From an uncultured Eubacteriales bacterium (GTDB lineage: Bacteria; Bacillota; Clostridia; Oscillospirales; Acutalibacteraceae): a DNA stretch of 53,268 nucleotides. Below are positions 33,004 to 41,473 of the stretch, one piece after another; the stretch's first letter is position 1; each line of letters starts with the position of its first letter. The notes beneath the pieces are model-generated. The model did not search any database, was not told where the DNA came from, and saw nothing but the letters and a program-made list of their open reading frames with translations. The position numbers were made by a program, and so were the translations under genes. Where the stretch lies: assembly GCA_934486455.1 (NCBI GenBank), contig CAKSPR010000005.1, positions 1 through 53,268 of the forward strand, read 5' to 3'.

Positions 33004-34047
33004 ATGAAAGCACTTGTTGCCGAAGGCCCTCATAAAGCGGCCTTCAGAGATGTTGAGCTTCGTCCCATAAAGGATAACGAGCTTCTCATCAAGGTTAAAA
33101 GAGCCGGCATTTGCGCCACCGACAACGCCATTTACACGGGCGATTGTATGTTTGTGCGCGACGGTTCGATAGTTTATCCCTGCCGCTTCGGCCACGAATG
33201 GTCGGGCGTTGTGGAAAAGGTCGGAAAGGATGTTAAAGGATTTGCTCCCGGCGACCGAGTAATCTGCGACAACGGCGTTTCCTGCGGCGAATGTGAGGCC
33301 TGCAGGGACGGAAGATACGACGACTGTGTAAATGTTAAATCGGTCGGTACGGTCAACTGCTGGGACGGCTGCTTTGCCGAATATATGATCATGCCGGTCT
33401 ATCACGTTTACCATATAGCCGACAGTATGAGTTTTGACGCTGCCGCCCTTCTCGAGCCCATCTCCATCGCATACGAAGCCTTTAAGCGCACCGAGCTTAC
33501 AAAGGACAGCACGGTGGTCATCACCGGCACCGGTGCCATCGCAATGGGCGCCGTGGCTCTTGCAAAATATTACGGAGCGGGACAGATCGTCTGCGTGGGA
33601 AGAAAAGAGCCCAAGCTTGCCGTTGCAAAGGCCATGGGTGCCACCCACCTTATCAACAACACAAAATGCTCTATGCCCGAAGAGGTCAAAAAGATCACGA
33701 ACGGCAAGGGCGCCGATTTGCTTATCGAGTCGTCGGGCTCGGAAAGCTGCCTTATCGACTGCATCATGGCGGCCAAAAAGGGCGGAATCGTTGAAATTCT
33801 CGCCTTCTATGAAAAGCTTATAAACAATCTTCCCATAGACCATATGGCCTTTAATTCCATCGACCTTCACGGATGCGCCGGACACTACGGCAATGCCGAG
33901 GCGGTTAAAAAGATTTTTGAAACAAAGGACTTCGGTCTTGAAAAGATGATCACCCACAGGGTCAAGTTTGACGATTGCCTTGAATTTTTCGAAAATAACG
34001 ACAAATACCGCAACGAAAAAATTAAGGTAATGATAGATTTCGATTAA
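33004..34047 (+). CDS. Zinc-dependent alcohol/polyol dehydrogenase (MDR family)
   Basis: This 347-residue medium-chain dehydrogenase oxidises a secondary alcohol with NAD(P). Catalytic zinc ligands lie in GICATDNAIY and FGHEWSG. The structural zinc site has four cysteines in CGECEACRDGRYDDC. The cofactor loop is GTGAIAMGAVALAKYYGA. Relatives include sorbitol, galactitol-1-phosphate and 2,3-butanediol dehydrogenases. In this operon it is the most plausible entry enzyme, for instance butanediol to acetoin. GGAGG lies seven bases before the ATG. The acylating dehydrogenase gene follows after 20 bp. Confidence 0.9.
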   Translation: MKALVAEGPHKAAFRDVELRPIKDNELLIKVKRAGICATDNAIYTGDCMFVRDGSIVYPCRFGHEWSGVVEKVGKDVKGFAPGDRVICDNGVSCGECEACRDGRYDDCVNVKSVGTVNCWDGCFAEYMIMPVYHVYHIADSMSFDAAALLEPISIAYEAFKRTELTKDSTVVITGTGAIAMGAVALAKYYGAGQIVCVGRKEPKLAVAKAMGATHLINNTKCSMPEEVKKITNGKGADLLIESSGSESCLIDCIMAAKKGGIVEILAFYEKLINNLPIDHMAFNSIDLHGCAGHYGNAEAVKKIFETKDFGLEKMITHRVKFDDCLEFFENNDKYRNEKIKVMIDFD

Positions 34048-34067
34048 ATTCATTGGAGGAATATAAA

Positions 34068-35414
34068 ATGATTAACGAAATGATTGAAAAGGCTCGCGCA
34101 GCCGCAAAAGAGCTTGAGAATTTTTCTCAGGAGCAGATCGACGCTATCGTCCGCGAAATCGGAAAGACGGTTTATGACAACGCCGAATACTATGCAAAGC
34201 TTGCCGTTGAAGAGACCCGTATGGGCGTTTATGAAGACAAGATAAACAAGAACAAAGGCAAGGCTCGCATCATTTGGAACAGCCTTAAAGGCAAAAAATC
34301 CATCGGCGTTATCAACCGCGACGAGGACACCTGCATCACCGAGATTGCCCGTCCCGTAGGCGTTGTTGGCGCTATTACCCCCTGCACCAACCCCATTGTC
34401 ACCCCCATGTGCAACGCCATGTTTGCGGTTAAGGGACGCAATCCCATCATCGTCGCTCCCCACCCCCGCGCAAAGAAGGCCAACAAGATCGTCTGCGACG
34501 AGATAATCAGAAGAATCACCGCTCTGGGCGCTCCCGAAAACACCATTCAGTACATCGAAGAGCCCACCTCCGACCTTTCGGCACAGCTTATGCATGCCGT
34601 TGACGTGGTAGTCGCCACCGGCGGAATGGGTATGGTACGCGCCGCATATTCCAGCGGCAAGCCCGCTCTCGGAGTCGGCGCAGGAAATGTTCAGTGCATT
34701 GTCGACGAGGGTATTGATTTTGTCGATGCCGCCAAGAAGATCATCGCCGGCCGCAAATTCGACAACGGCATCATCTGCTCGGGCGAGCAGACGGTCATCG
34801 CTCCCGAAAAGGATTACGACACCATGATCGAGGCTCTTAAGGCAAACGGCGCATTCTTCATAAACGACGCCGAGACCAAGCAGAAGCTCCGCAATGCCAT
34901 CTTCCCCGAGGGCGTCATGAACAAGAACCTTGTGGGTCAGAGTGTTGCAAAGATTGCCGAGACTGCCGGAATCGACATTCCCGCCGACACTCAGGTAATC
35001 ATTGTCGAGGCCGACGGCTGCGGCAAGGCCGACCTCTTCAGCAAGGAGAAAATGTGCCCCGTTATCGCCACATTTAAATATAACGGCATCGAGGACGCCC
35101 TTCGCATTGCTCAGGCCAACCTCGACGTTGAAGGCCGCGGACACTCGGTCAGCTTCCACACCAACAGCAAGGAGCATGCCGAATTCATCGGCGAGCATGC
35201 CACCGTTTGCCGCGTACTTATAAATCAGGTCTGCTCGACCTGCAACGGCGGCGCCTTCTCCAACGGTCTTTCCCCCACAACCACCCTCGGCTGCGGCTCC
35301 TGGGGCAACAACAGCATTTCCGAAAACCTCAACTACCGCTGCTTCCTCAACATCACCCGCGTTGCCTACAACAACGGCAAGGCACAGCCCTCCGATGAGG
35401 AAATCTGGGGCTGA
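34068..35414 (+). CDS. CoA-acylating aldehyde dehydrogenase
   Basis: This 448-residue enzyme belongs to the acylating aldehyde dehydrogenases related to the N-terminal half of AdhE, EutE/PduP and sulfoacetaldehyde dehydrogenases. The catalytic cysteine is Cys237 in FDNGIICSGEQTVI. The C-terminal block TTLGCGSWGNNSISENL is typical of the AdhE branch. It converts an aldehyde plus CoA and NAD to acyl-CoA and NADH. The aldehyde could be the second product of the E1-E2 complex encoded downstream. The start is ATG 34068 with GGAGGA upstream; the in-frame TTG at 34053 lies on that site. Confidence 0.9.
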   Translation: MINEMIEKARAAAKELENFSQEQIDAIVREIGKTVYDNAEYYAKLAVEETRMGVYEDKINKNKGKARIIWNSLKGKKSIGVINRDEDTCITEIARPVGVVGAITPCTNPIVTPMCNAMFAVKGRNPIIVAPHPRAKKANKIVCDEIIRRITALGAPENTIQYIEEPTSDLSAQLMHAVDVVVATGGMGMVRAAYSSGKPALGVGAGNVQCIVDEGIDFVDAAKKIIAGRKFDNGIICSGEQTVIAPEKDYDTMIEALKANGAFFINDAETKQKLRNAIFPEGVMNKNLVGQSVAKIAETAGIDIPADTQVIIVEADGCGKADLFSKEKMCPVIATFKYNGIEDALRIAQANLDVEGRGHSVSFHTNSKEHAEFIGEHATVCRVLINQVCSTCNGGAFSNGLSPTTTLGCGSWGNNSISENLNYRCFLNITRVAYNNGKAQPSDEEIWG

Positions 35415-35449
35415 GGCTCGTCGGTTTTAAGCCGATTTCTAAAGCATAT

Positions 35450-35476
35450 GCGGGAAACGGAGCCTTCCTTTCCCGC
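35450..35476 (+). promoter_or_regulatory. Intercistronic hairpin
   Basis: GCGGGAAA and TTTCCCGC form a perfect eight-base stem between the aldehyde dehydrogenase and the CoA ligase genes; TTTT follows, so partial termination is possible. Confidence 0.45.
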
Positions 35477-35496
35477 TTTTGAAAGGAAAACATACT

Positions 35497-36633
35497 ATGA
35501 ATTTAATGGAATATAAAGCCCGCGAGCTTTTTGCCGAAGCGGGACTTCCCGTTCCTACCGGTTTTACGGTCGATTCGATTAAGGAACTGGAGCAGATGGA
35601 AATTCCCGTTCCCGCCGTTGTAAAGGCTCAGGTCGAGACCGGCGGACGCGGAAAGCTCGGCGGAGTTAAGCTTGCCGACACCCGCGAGGAGGCCATTGCC
35701 CACGCAAAGAACATTCTCGGAATGGACATCAAGGGTCACATCGTTAAAAAGCTCATGATAGTCAAAAAGACCGAGATAAAGAGTGAAACGTACCTGTCGG
35801 TCATGCTCGACCGCAACACCAAGCACCACATCATCATCTTCTCCCCCTGCGGAGGAATGGACATCGAGCAGACCGCCAAGACCGCTCCCGAAAAGATTTT
35901 CAAAATGCCTATCGACCCGCTGCTCGGTTATCTTCCCGAGGACGGATATTACCTCGGAAGCAAGGCGGGACTTACCTTCCCCCAGTGTAAACAGCTTTCA
36001 AAGATCATTGCCCAGCTTTATGCACTTTGCAAAAAGCGCTACTGCACACTGACCGAGATCAACCCCCTTGTCGTAAACGACGAGGATAACCTTGTGGCTA
36101 TCGACGCAAAGGTTGTTATCGACGACAGCGGCGTTGCCTTCCAGCCCGACCTTATGGAGCTTAAAAAGGAAAGCATTACCGAGGAGCTTGTTAAGGAAGC
36201 CGACAGCTTCAACTTCCTTTACATTCCCTGCGATCCCGAGGGTGATGTTGTTGTTATGAGCAACGGCTCGGGAATGCTTATGTCCTGCATCGACCACCTT
36301 GCAAGAAAGGGACGCAAGGTTGCTGCAGTTCTCGATCTGGGCGGCGGCGCCACAAGCGACCGTATTCGCCACGCCGTGAGAATTCTTTTCTCCACCCCCG
36401 GTGCAAAACAGCTCTTCATCAACATTTTCGGCGGAATCACCCGCTGCGACGAGGTCGCGGGCGGAATTCACCTTGCCGTTACCGAGGACGGAGTTACCCA
36501 CCCCGTGGTCGTCCGCTTTGAAGGAACCAACAAGGACAAGGGTCTCGAAATCATTCACGATCTTACCAATGTAATCTACGCCGACGGACTTATCTCGGGC
36601 GTTGACGCAATCGTAAACGGAGGTGCACAATAA
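35497..36633 (+). CDS. sucC: Succinyl-CoA synthetase-type CoA ligase, beta subunit
   Basis: This 378-residue protein is the ATP-grasp beta subunit of an ADP/GDP-forming acyl-CoA synthetase. The N-terminal nucleotide domain shows VVKAQVETGGRGKLGGVKLA (seen as KAQVETGGRGK and GGVKLA), and the C-terminal half has ITRCDEVAGG and the phosphate-handling region NIFGGITRCD. With the alpha subunit it interconverts acyl-CoA, ADP and phosphate with the free acid, CoA and ATP. There is no other citric-acid-cycle gene nearby, so ATP recovery from the acyl-CoA made in this operon is more likely than a cycle role. GAAAGGA precedes ATG 35497. Confidence 0.9.
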   Translation: MNLMEYKARELFAEAGLPVPTGFTVDSIKELEQMEIPVPAVVKAQVETGGRGKLGGVKLADTREEAIAHAKNILGMDIKGHIVKKLMIVKKTEIKSETYLSVMLDRNTKHHIIIFSPCGGMDIEQTAKTAPEKIFKMPIDPLLGYLPEDGYYLGSKAGLTFPQCKQLSKIIAQLYALCKKRYCTLTEINPLVVNDEDNLVAIDAKVVIDDSGVAFQPDLMELKKESITEELVKEADSFNFLYIPCDPEGDVVVMSNGSGMLMSCIDHLARKGRKVAAVLDLGGGATSDRIRHAVRILFSTPGAKQLFINIFGGITRCDEVAGGIHLAVTEDGVTHPVVVRFEGTNKDKGLEIIHDLTNVIYADGLISGVDAIVNGGAQ

Positions 36634-37508
36634 TGAGCGTACTGGTAGATGAAAACACAAGATTGCTCGTTCAGGGCATCACCGGAAGAGAGGGCACCTT
36701 CCACACCGAGCAGATGCTGGCCTACGGCACCAAGGTGGTCGGCGGAGTCACTCCCGGAAAGGGAGGCCAGGAGGTTCTCGGCGTTCCGGTATTCAACACC
36801 GTTAAAGAGGCCGTTGAAAAGACCGGCGCAAACGCCACCGTTATTTTCGTTCCCGCAAAATTTACAAAGCAGAGCGCAATGGAGGCAATCAGGGCAGGCC
36901 TTAAGCTTGTTATAACCATTGCCGAGCACGTTCCTGTTCAGGATATGCTTGAGGTTTACCATGTTGGCAAATATTACGGTGCAACCGTAATCGGCCCCAA
37001 CTCCTTCGGCGTTATCTCCCCCGGCAAGAGCAAGGCGGGATTTATGGCCCACCGCATTTTCCTTCCCGGAAATGTCGGAATCATGTCGAGAAGCGCCACC
37101 AACTGCTACGAAACGGTATTTATGATGTCAAACGCCGGTATCGGCCAGAGTACCTGCATAGGTGTCGGCGGAGATATGATACCCGGCTCCACCTTTGTCG
37201 AGCTTCTCCCCCTCTTTGAAAAGGATCCCGAAACCAAGGCTCTCGTGCTTATCGGCGAGATCGGCGGAGACGAGGAAGAAAAGGTGGCCGCCGCCATGAA
37301 GGCAGGCGTGTTTACAAAGCCCGTCGTAGCCTGCATTGCAGGTAAAAACGCCCCCAAGGGCAGAAGCATGGGTCACGCCGGAGCGATCGTCGGAGCAGAC
37401 GGCTCTGGCAGCGCTCAGAACAAGGAAAAGGTGCTTGCCGAGGCCGGCGCTCACATTGCCGACACCACCACCCACATTGTAGAAATTCTTAAAACAATTA
37501 AATATTAA
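36633..37508 (+). CDS. sucD: Succinyl-CoA synthetase-type CoA ligase, alpha subunit
   Basis: This 291-residue alpha subunit binds CoA through a Rossmann-like N-terminal domain (LVQGITGREGTFHTEQML). The phosphohistidine is His248 in the GRSMGHAGAIVG motif. GVGGDMIPGSTFVE is another family block. Its ATG shares a base with the sucC stop (TAATG), ensuring equal synthesis of both subunits. Substrate specificity (succinate, malate, acetate, propionate or others) cannot be told from these motifs. An E1-E2-E3 complex downstream would supply its acyl-CoA. Confidence 0.92.
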   Translation: MSVLVDENTRLLVQGITGREGTFHTEQMLAYGTKVVGGVTPGKGGQEVLGVPVFNTVKEAVEKTGANATVIFVPAKFTKQSAMEAIRAGLKLVITIAEHVPVQDMLEVYHVGKYYGATVIGPNSFGVISPGKSKAGFMAHRIFLPGNVGIMSRSATNCYETVFMMSNAGIGQSTCIGVGGDMIPGSTFVELLPLFEKDPETKALVLIGEIGGDEEEKVAAAMKAGVFTKPVVACIAGKNAPKGRSMGHAGAIVGADGSGSAQNKEKVLAEAGAHIADTTTHIVEILKTIKY

Positions 37509-37522
37509 AAGGGATGAAAACT

Positions 37523-38488
37523 ATGGATAAAAAACAATTGTGTCATGTCTACTACACAATGAATCTTATCCGGGATTTTGAGAATCAGGCTCTTAAATTC
37601 TTTGAGGAAAATGTACTCAGAGGCTCGGTTCATCTTTGTGTAGGAGAGGAAGCCGTTCCGGCCACAGTCTGCGAACTGCTTAATCCCGACGATTACATCG
37701 CCAGCACCCACCGCGGACACGGTCACTGCCTTGCAAAGGGCGCCGATCCCGGAAAGGCTCTCGCCGAGCTTATGGGTAAAGAGGACGGATATTGCAAGGG
37801 TCGCGGAGGCTCCATGCACATTGCCGATGTGGACGCAGGTAACCTTGGCGCAAACGCCATTGTTGCGGGCGGCGTACCCATCGCCGTGGGCGCGGCTTTG
37901 GCCAGCAAAATGCAGAATAACGGTAAGGTCGCCATTTCCTTCTTCGGAGACGGCGCCACAAATGAAGGTGTTTTCCACGAATCGCTTAACCTTGCCGCCG
38001 TTTGGAAGCTTCCGGTGGTATTCATCTGCGAAAACAACGGCTACGGCATAAGCGTTCCCCAGTGGCAGAGCACCGCCGTTAAGGACATTTCGGTCCGCGC
38101 AAAGGCATATGACATTCCTGGCGTAACCGTCGACGGAAACGATGTCGAAGCCATCGCAAAGGCCGCCAAAAAAGCAATCGACCGCGCAAGAAAGGGCGAA
38201 GGCCCCACACTCATCGAGTGCAAGACCTACCGTATCTACGGTCACTGGACCGGAGACCCCACCCCCTACCGTACCCGTGAAGAGGTCGAGGAGTGGAAGA
38301 AGAAGGATCCCATCAAGAGACTGCGCAAGGTCCTTGAAGCCGACGGCGTAAAAGCCGAGGAGCTTGATAAGATCGAGCAGGACGCCGCCGACGCCATCGC
38401 AAAGGCCTCGGAATTTGCACTTAACAGTCCCGAGCCCGATCCCAATACCGTTCTTGACGGAGTTTTTTATGAGGAGGCTGACGCATAA
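37523..38488 (+). CDS. acoA: Acetoin/2-oxoacid dehydrogenase E1, alpha subunit
   Basis: This 321-residue thiamine diphosphate enzyme subunit shows the AcoA/PdhA pattern: STHRGHGHCLAKGADP, RGGSMHIAD, and the cofactor motif FFGDGATNEGVFHESLN running to FICENNGYGIS. With the beta subunit it decarboxylates a 2-oxoacid or cleaves acetoin and hands the acyl unit to lipoyl-E2. The length and sequence flavour favour acetoin dehydrogenase, but pyruvate or another 2-oxoacid is not excluded. The start is ATG 37523 with AGGG nine bases upstream; ATG 37514 lies on that site. The beta gene overlaps by one base. Confidence 0.88.
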   Translation: MDKKQLCHVYYTMNLIRDFENQALKFFEENVLRGSVHLCVGEEAVPATVCELLNPDDYIASTHRGHGHCLAKGADPGKALAELMGKEDGYCKGRGGSMHIADVDAGNLGANAIVAGGVPIAVGAALASKMQNNGKVAISFFGDGATNEGVFHESLNLAAVWKLPVVFICENNGYGISVPQWQSTAVKDISVRAKAYDIPGVTVDGNDVEAIAKAAKKAIDRARKGEGPTLIECKTYRIYGHWTGDPTPYRTREEVEEWKKKDPIKRLRKVLEADGVKAEELDKIEQDAADAIAKASEFALNSPEPDPNTVLDGVFYEEADA

Positions 38489-39468
38489 TGAGCAAGAAGA
38501 GTTATGTTCAGGCTATAAGAGATGTCACTGCCGAAGAAATGCGTCGTGACGAAAAGGTTTTCGTAATGGGCGAGGACATTGAGGTTCTCGGCGGTATTTT
38601 CGGTGCAACAAGAGGTCTTGCCGATGAATTCGGTGCAGACAGAGTTCGCAATACCCCCATTTCCGAAGCCGGATTTGTAAGCGCCGGACTCGGTGCCGCC
38701 TGTGCAGGCATGCGCCCCATTGTCGAGCTTATGTATATGGACTTTTCACTTGTGGCCGCCGACTCGATAATCAATCAGGTCGCCAAAACAAGATACATTT
38801 TCGGCGGAAAGGCAAAGGTTCCGCTGGTCATCAGAGGACAGCAGGGAGTCGGCCGCGGAAACGCCGCCACCCATTCCCAAAGTCTTGAGACCCTCTTTAT
38901 GCACTTCCCCGGTCTCAAAGTCGCAATGCCCTCCACCGCCGAGGACGCCGCCGGTCTTCTCCGTGCCGCAATCCGCGACGACAATCCCACCATCATGATC
39001 GAGCACAAGGCTCTTTACACCCAGAAATCCGAGGTTCCCGACGATCCCGAATTTATGATTCCCTGGGGCAAGGGCAGGGTTTTCAGAGAGGGTAAGGATT
39101 GCACCATCATCGCAACCCACACCTATGTTAAAAAATCTCTCGACGCCGCCGAAGAGCTTGCCAAGGAGGGCATCGAGTGCGAGGTCATCGACCCCCGTAC
39201 CCTGGTTCCGCTGGACATTGACCTGCTTTCAAGCTCGGTCAAAAAGACCGGCAGATGCGTTGTTGTTCACGAGGCTCACCGCACCTGCGGCGTAGGCGCC
39301 GAAATTTCTTCCCAGCTTTACGAGCAGGCCTTCTGCTACCTTGACGCCCCTATCGAGCGCCTCGGTGCAAAGCAGTGCCCCCTGCCCTTCAACCTCGGCC
39401 TTGAAAACGCCGTTGTTCCTCAGCCCGAAGACATTATAAACGCCGTTAAACGCACCCTTTATAAATAA
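38488..39468 (+). CDS. acoB: Acetoin/2-oxoacid dehydrogenase E1, beta subunit
   Basis: This 326-residue partner begins at a TAATG overlap with the alpha gene. Family motifs are VFVMGEDIEVLGGIFGATRGL, NTPISEAGFVSAGLGAA with the thiamine-activating glutamate, and RGQQGVGRGNAATHSQSLE. The C-terminal transketolase-like domain shows VIDPRTLVPLD and VVHEAHRTCGVGAEI. Its alpha2beta2 complex sits on the E2 core encoded 21 bp downstream. Substrate remains open between acetoin and pyruvate-like acids. Confidence 0.9.
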   Translation: MSKKSYVQAIRDVTAEEMRRDEKVFVMGEDIEVLGGIFGATRGLADEFGADRVRNTPISEAGFVSAGLGAACAGMRPIVELMYMDFSLVAADSIINQVAKTRYIFGGKAKVPLVIRGQQGVGRGNAATHSQSLETLFMHFPGLKVAMPSTAEDAAGLLRAAIRDDNPTIMIEHKALYTQKSEVPDDPEFMIPWGKGRVFREGKDCTIIATHTYVKKSLDAAEELAKEGIECEVIDPRTLVPLDIDLLSSSVKKTGRCVVVHEAHRTCGVGAEISSQLYEQAFCYLDAPIERLGAKQCPLPFNLGLENAVVPQPEDIINAVKRTLYK

Positions 39469-39489
39469 TTCGGAAAGGAAAGACTTTTT

Positions 39490-40809
39490 ATGGCTGAAAA
39501 AATAATTATGCCCAAGCAAGGTCTGCAAATGACCGAGGGCACCATTACCAAGTGGCTTGTTAAGGAAGGCGACAAGGTGGAAATCGGTCAGCCCCTTTTC
39601 GAAATGGAAACCGACAAAAACACCATTCAGATCGACAGCACCGCCGCCGGCGAAGTGCTTAAACTGGTTGCCAAAGAGGACGAGACCGTTCCCATTACCG
39701 AGACCATAGCCATTGTGGGTAAAAAGGGCGAGGACTTTACCGACCTTCTTCCCAAGAAGGAAGAAAAGAAGCCCGAGCCTGCTCCCGCACCCGCCGCACC
39801 TGCACCCGCGCCCGCCGCAAAGGCCGCTCCTGCCGCACCCGTCGCCGACGACGTTACCCCCATTGCCCTTGAGGGAGGCAGAATTTTTGTCACTCCCCGT
39901 GCAAAAATGACGGCCGAGCGCAAAAATCTCGACTATAAAACCGTTAAGGGCACAGGCCCCTCGGGTCTTATTATCGAGCGCGACGTTCTTGCCGCCGCGG
40001 CCGTTAAGGCAAGCCCTGTTGCAAAGGCCATCGCCGCAAGAAAGGGCGTTTCCGTAACCACCGTCATCGGCACGGGCGAAAACGGAAAGATTGTTAAGCA
40101 CGACATTCTCTCGGGCGATGCAAACCTTTCGAGAGAGGACAAGGTCATTCCCATTTCCGGCATGAGAAAGGTCATTGCCGACAATATGATGAACAGCGTA
40201 CAGTCGATGGCTCACGCCTATCACAAGGTTGCCGTCGATATGAGCCAGGCAAAGCTCATCCGCGCCGCCTTCAAGAAGGCCGAAAAGAAGGTTTCCTTCA
40301 ACGACATCATCATTATGGCTCTCGGCCGCGCCCTTCAGGAGCATCCCCGTATGAATGCCCTTGTTGAGGACGGAAAGATAACCGAAAAGGGCAGCGTTAA
40401 CATCGGCATTGCCGTTGCGGTGGACAACGGACTTATCGTTCCCACCGTCCGCGACGTGCAGAACATGACCCTCGGCGAGATTCACGACGAATCGGCCCGC
40501 CTCATTGCAAAGACCAAGGCCGGCGGACTCAAGAAAGAGGATTATTCGGGCGGTACATTTACCGTAAGTAACCTCGGAATGTTCGGAATCGACGAGTTCA
40601 CCGCCATTGTCAATCCCCCGCAGGTTGGAATTCTTGCCGTCGGCGCAATGACCGACACTCCCGTTGTGCGCGACGGTCAGATAGTTGTCCGTCCCATAAT
40701 GAACCTGGTTCTGACCTATGACCACAGGGTCATCGACGGCGCCCCCGCCGCACAGTTTTTAAGCAGAGTTAAGGAGCTGCTTGAAAATCCCTACCTCATG
40801 ATCGTTTAG
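39490..40809 (+). CDS. acoC: Dihydrolipoamide acyltransferase E2 with two E3-binding domains
   Basis: This 439-residue E2 has one lipoyl domain (residues 1-77) with the lipoylated lysine in ETDKNTIQ. A Pro/Ala-rich flexible linker follows at about 88-122. Then come two peripheral-subunit-binding domains in a row: PRAKMTAERKNLDYKTVKGTG with the block ending LIIERDVL, and SPVAKAIAARKGVSVTTVIGTG ending KIVKHDIL. The catalytic acyltransferase domain ends with DHRVIDGAPAAQFL, holding the active-site His and Asp. Most E2 chains have a single binding domain, so the doubling is unusual and may allow E1 and E3 to be held at the same time. The symbol follows the operon context and is less certain than the family. 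Confidence 0.88.
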   Translation: MAEKIIMPKQGLQMTEGTITKWLVKEGDKVEIGQPLFEMETDKNTIQIDSTAAGEVLKLVAKEDETVPITETIAIVGKKGEDFTDLLPKKEEKKPEPAPAPAAPAPAPAAKAAPAAPVADDVTPIALEGGRIFVTPRAKMTAERKNLDYKTVKGTGPSGLIIERDVLAAAAVKASPVAKAIAARKGVSVTTVIGTGENGKIVKHDILSGDANLSREDKVIPISGMRKVIADNMMNSVQSMAHAYHKVAVDMSQAKLIRAAFKKAEKKVSFNDIIIMALGRALQEHPRMNALVEDGKITEKGSVNIGIAVAVDNGLIVPTVRDVQNMTLGEIHDESARLIAKTKAGGLKKEDYSGGTFTVSNLGMFGIDEFTAIVNPPQVGILAVGAMTDTPVVRDGQIVVRPIMNLVLTYDHRVIDGAPAAQFLSRVKELLENPYLMIV

Positions 40810-40977
40810 TTTATCATCCGAGCCGATAAGGCCGAAGCTTCTTACATATTCGGCTGTCGGTAATTAACGGATCTATCGGCCAAGCCGAACAATAAAAGCA
40901 TTAAGAACAAGGACGGCAAAGAACAAGGCCGCAAAAGCCGAGCCTTTTCCGTCCGCAATCGAAAGGAAAGATTTATT

Positions 40978-41397
40978 ATGAAAAAACTGCCTCCCCTTCA
41001 AGTAAAAGTTGACCGCGTTAAACCCCTTATCTACGGAGATTCCTACGAATCCAGAATGATTCTCGACCATGTTATCACCGGCCGCGACAATGTTATCCAG
41101 ATCAACCACGGCACCGTTAAGGCTCACAAGGCTCTGGGCGGCGCAGCTCACGAAGAGGACGAGATCTACTACATCCTCGACGGTAAGGGCAAGCTCAAGC
41201 TGGACGACGAGATCGTCGACATCGAAGGCAACCAGGTCATCTTTATTCCCGCAGGCGTTTTCCACGCCCTCGACAACAGCGAAAGCGACACCGACATGCA
41301 CATTCTTACCTTCTGGAGAGATTATCGCTACAACGACGCATACGAGGATCGTATGAAGCAGTGGGGCAAATCCTTCAAGACCGTTGACGAGGACTGA
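40978..41397 (+). CDS. Small cupin-domain protein
   Basis: This 139-residue protein is a single cupin barrel. The metal motif is AHEEDEIYYILDGKGKL for the first conserved box and PAGVFHALDN for the second. Such proteins act as metal-dependent isomerases, dioxygenases or binding proteins; an anaerobe makes dioxygenase unlikely. It lies inside the dehydrogenase operon, 168 bp after E2 and 76 bp before E3, with GAAAGGA before its ATG. A role on a ketol or sugar intermediate, such as isomerisation, is possible but unproven. Confidence 0.8.
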   Translation: MKKLPPLQVKVDRVKPLIYGDSYESRMILDHVITGRDNVIQINHGTVKAHKALGGAAHEEDEIYYILDGKGKLKLDDEIVDIEGNQVIFIPAGVFHALDNSESDTDMHILTFWRDYRYNDAYEDRMKQWGKSFKTVDED

Positions 41398-41408
41398 TTT
41401 GTTGCAAA

Positions 41409-41433
41409 GCGCCCGACAAAAACCGTCGGGCGC
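41409..41433 (+). terminator. Hairpin between cupin and E3 genes
   Basis: GCGCCCGAC and GTCGGGCGC form a nine-base perfect stem with a seven-base loop, followed by AATTTTG. It looks like an attenuating terminator that would lower transcription of the last gene; E3 may serve other complexes too. Confidence 0.5.
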
Positions 41434-41473
41434 AATTTTGCCACAACACTTATAATGAAAGGTCTGAACATAA

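Noticed and set aside
32959..35198. Two long minus-strand frames (364 and 382 codons) opposite the alcohol and aldehyde dehydrogenase genes
   Set aside because: Both are antisense shadows of well-supported genes and lack ribosome-binding sites and domains.
35497..37508. SucCD as part of a citric acid cycle cluster
   Set aside because: No other cycle gene is present; the genes sit between an acylating aldehyde dehydrogenase and an E1-E2-E3 complex, which favours ATP recovery from acyl-CoA.
39229..40725. 498-codon open frame on the minus strand opposite the E2 gene
   Set aside because: It arises from the biased codon use of the E1 beta/E2 genes; the translated product is low-complexity Gly/Asn/Leu and matches no family.
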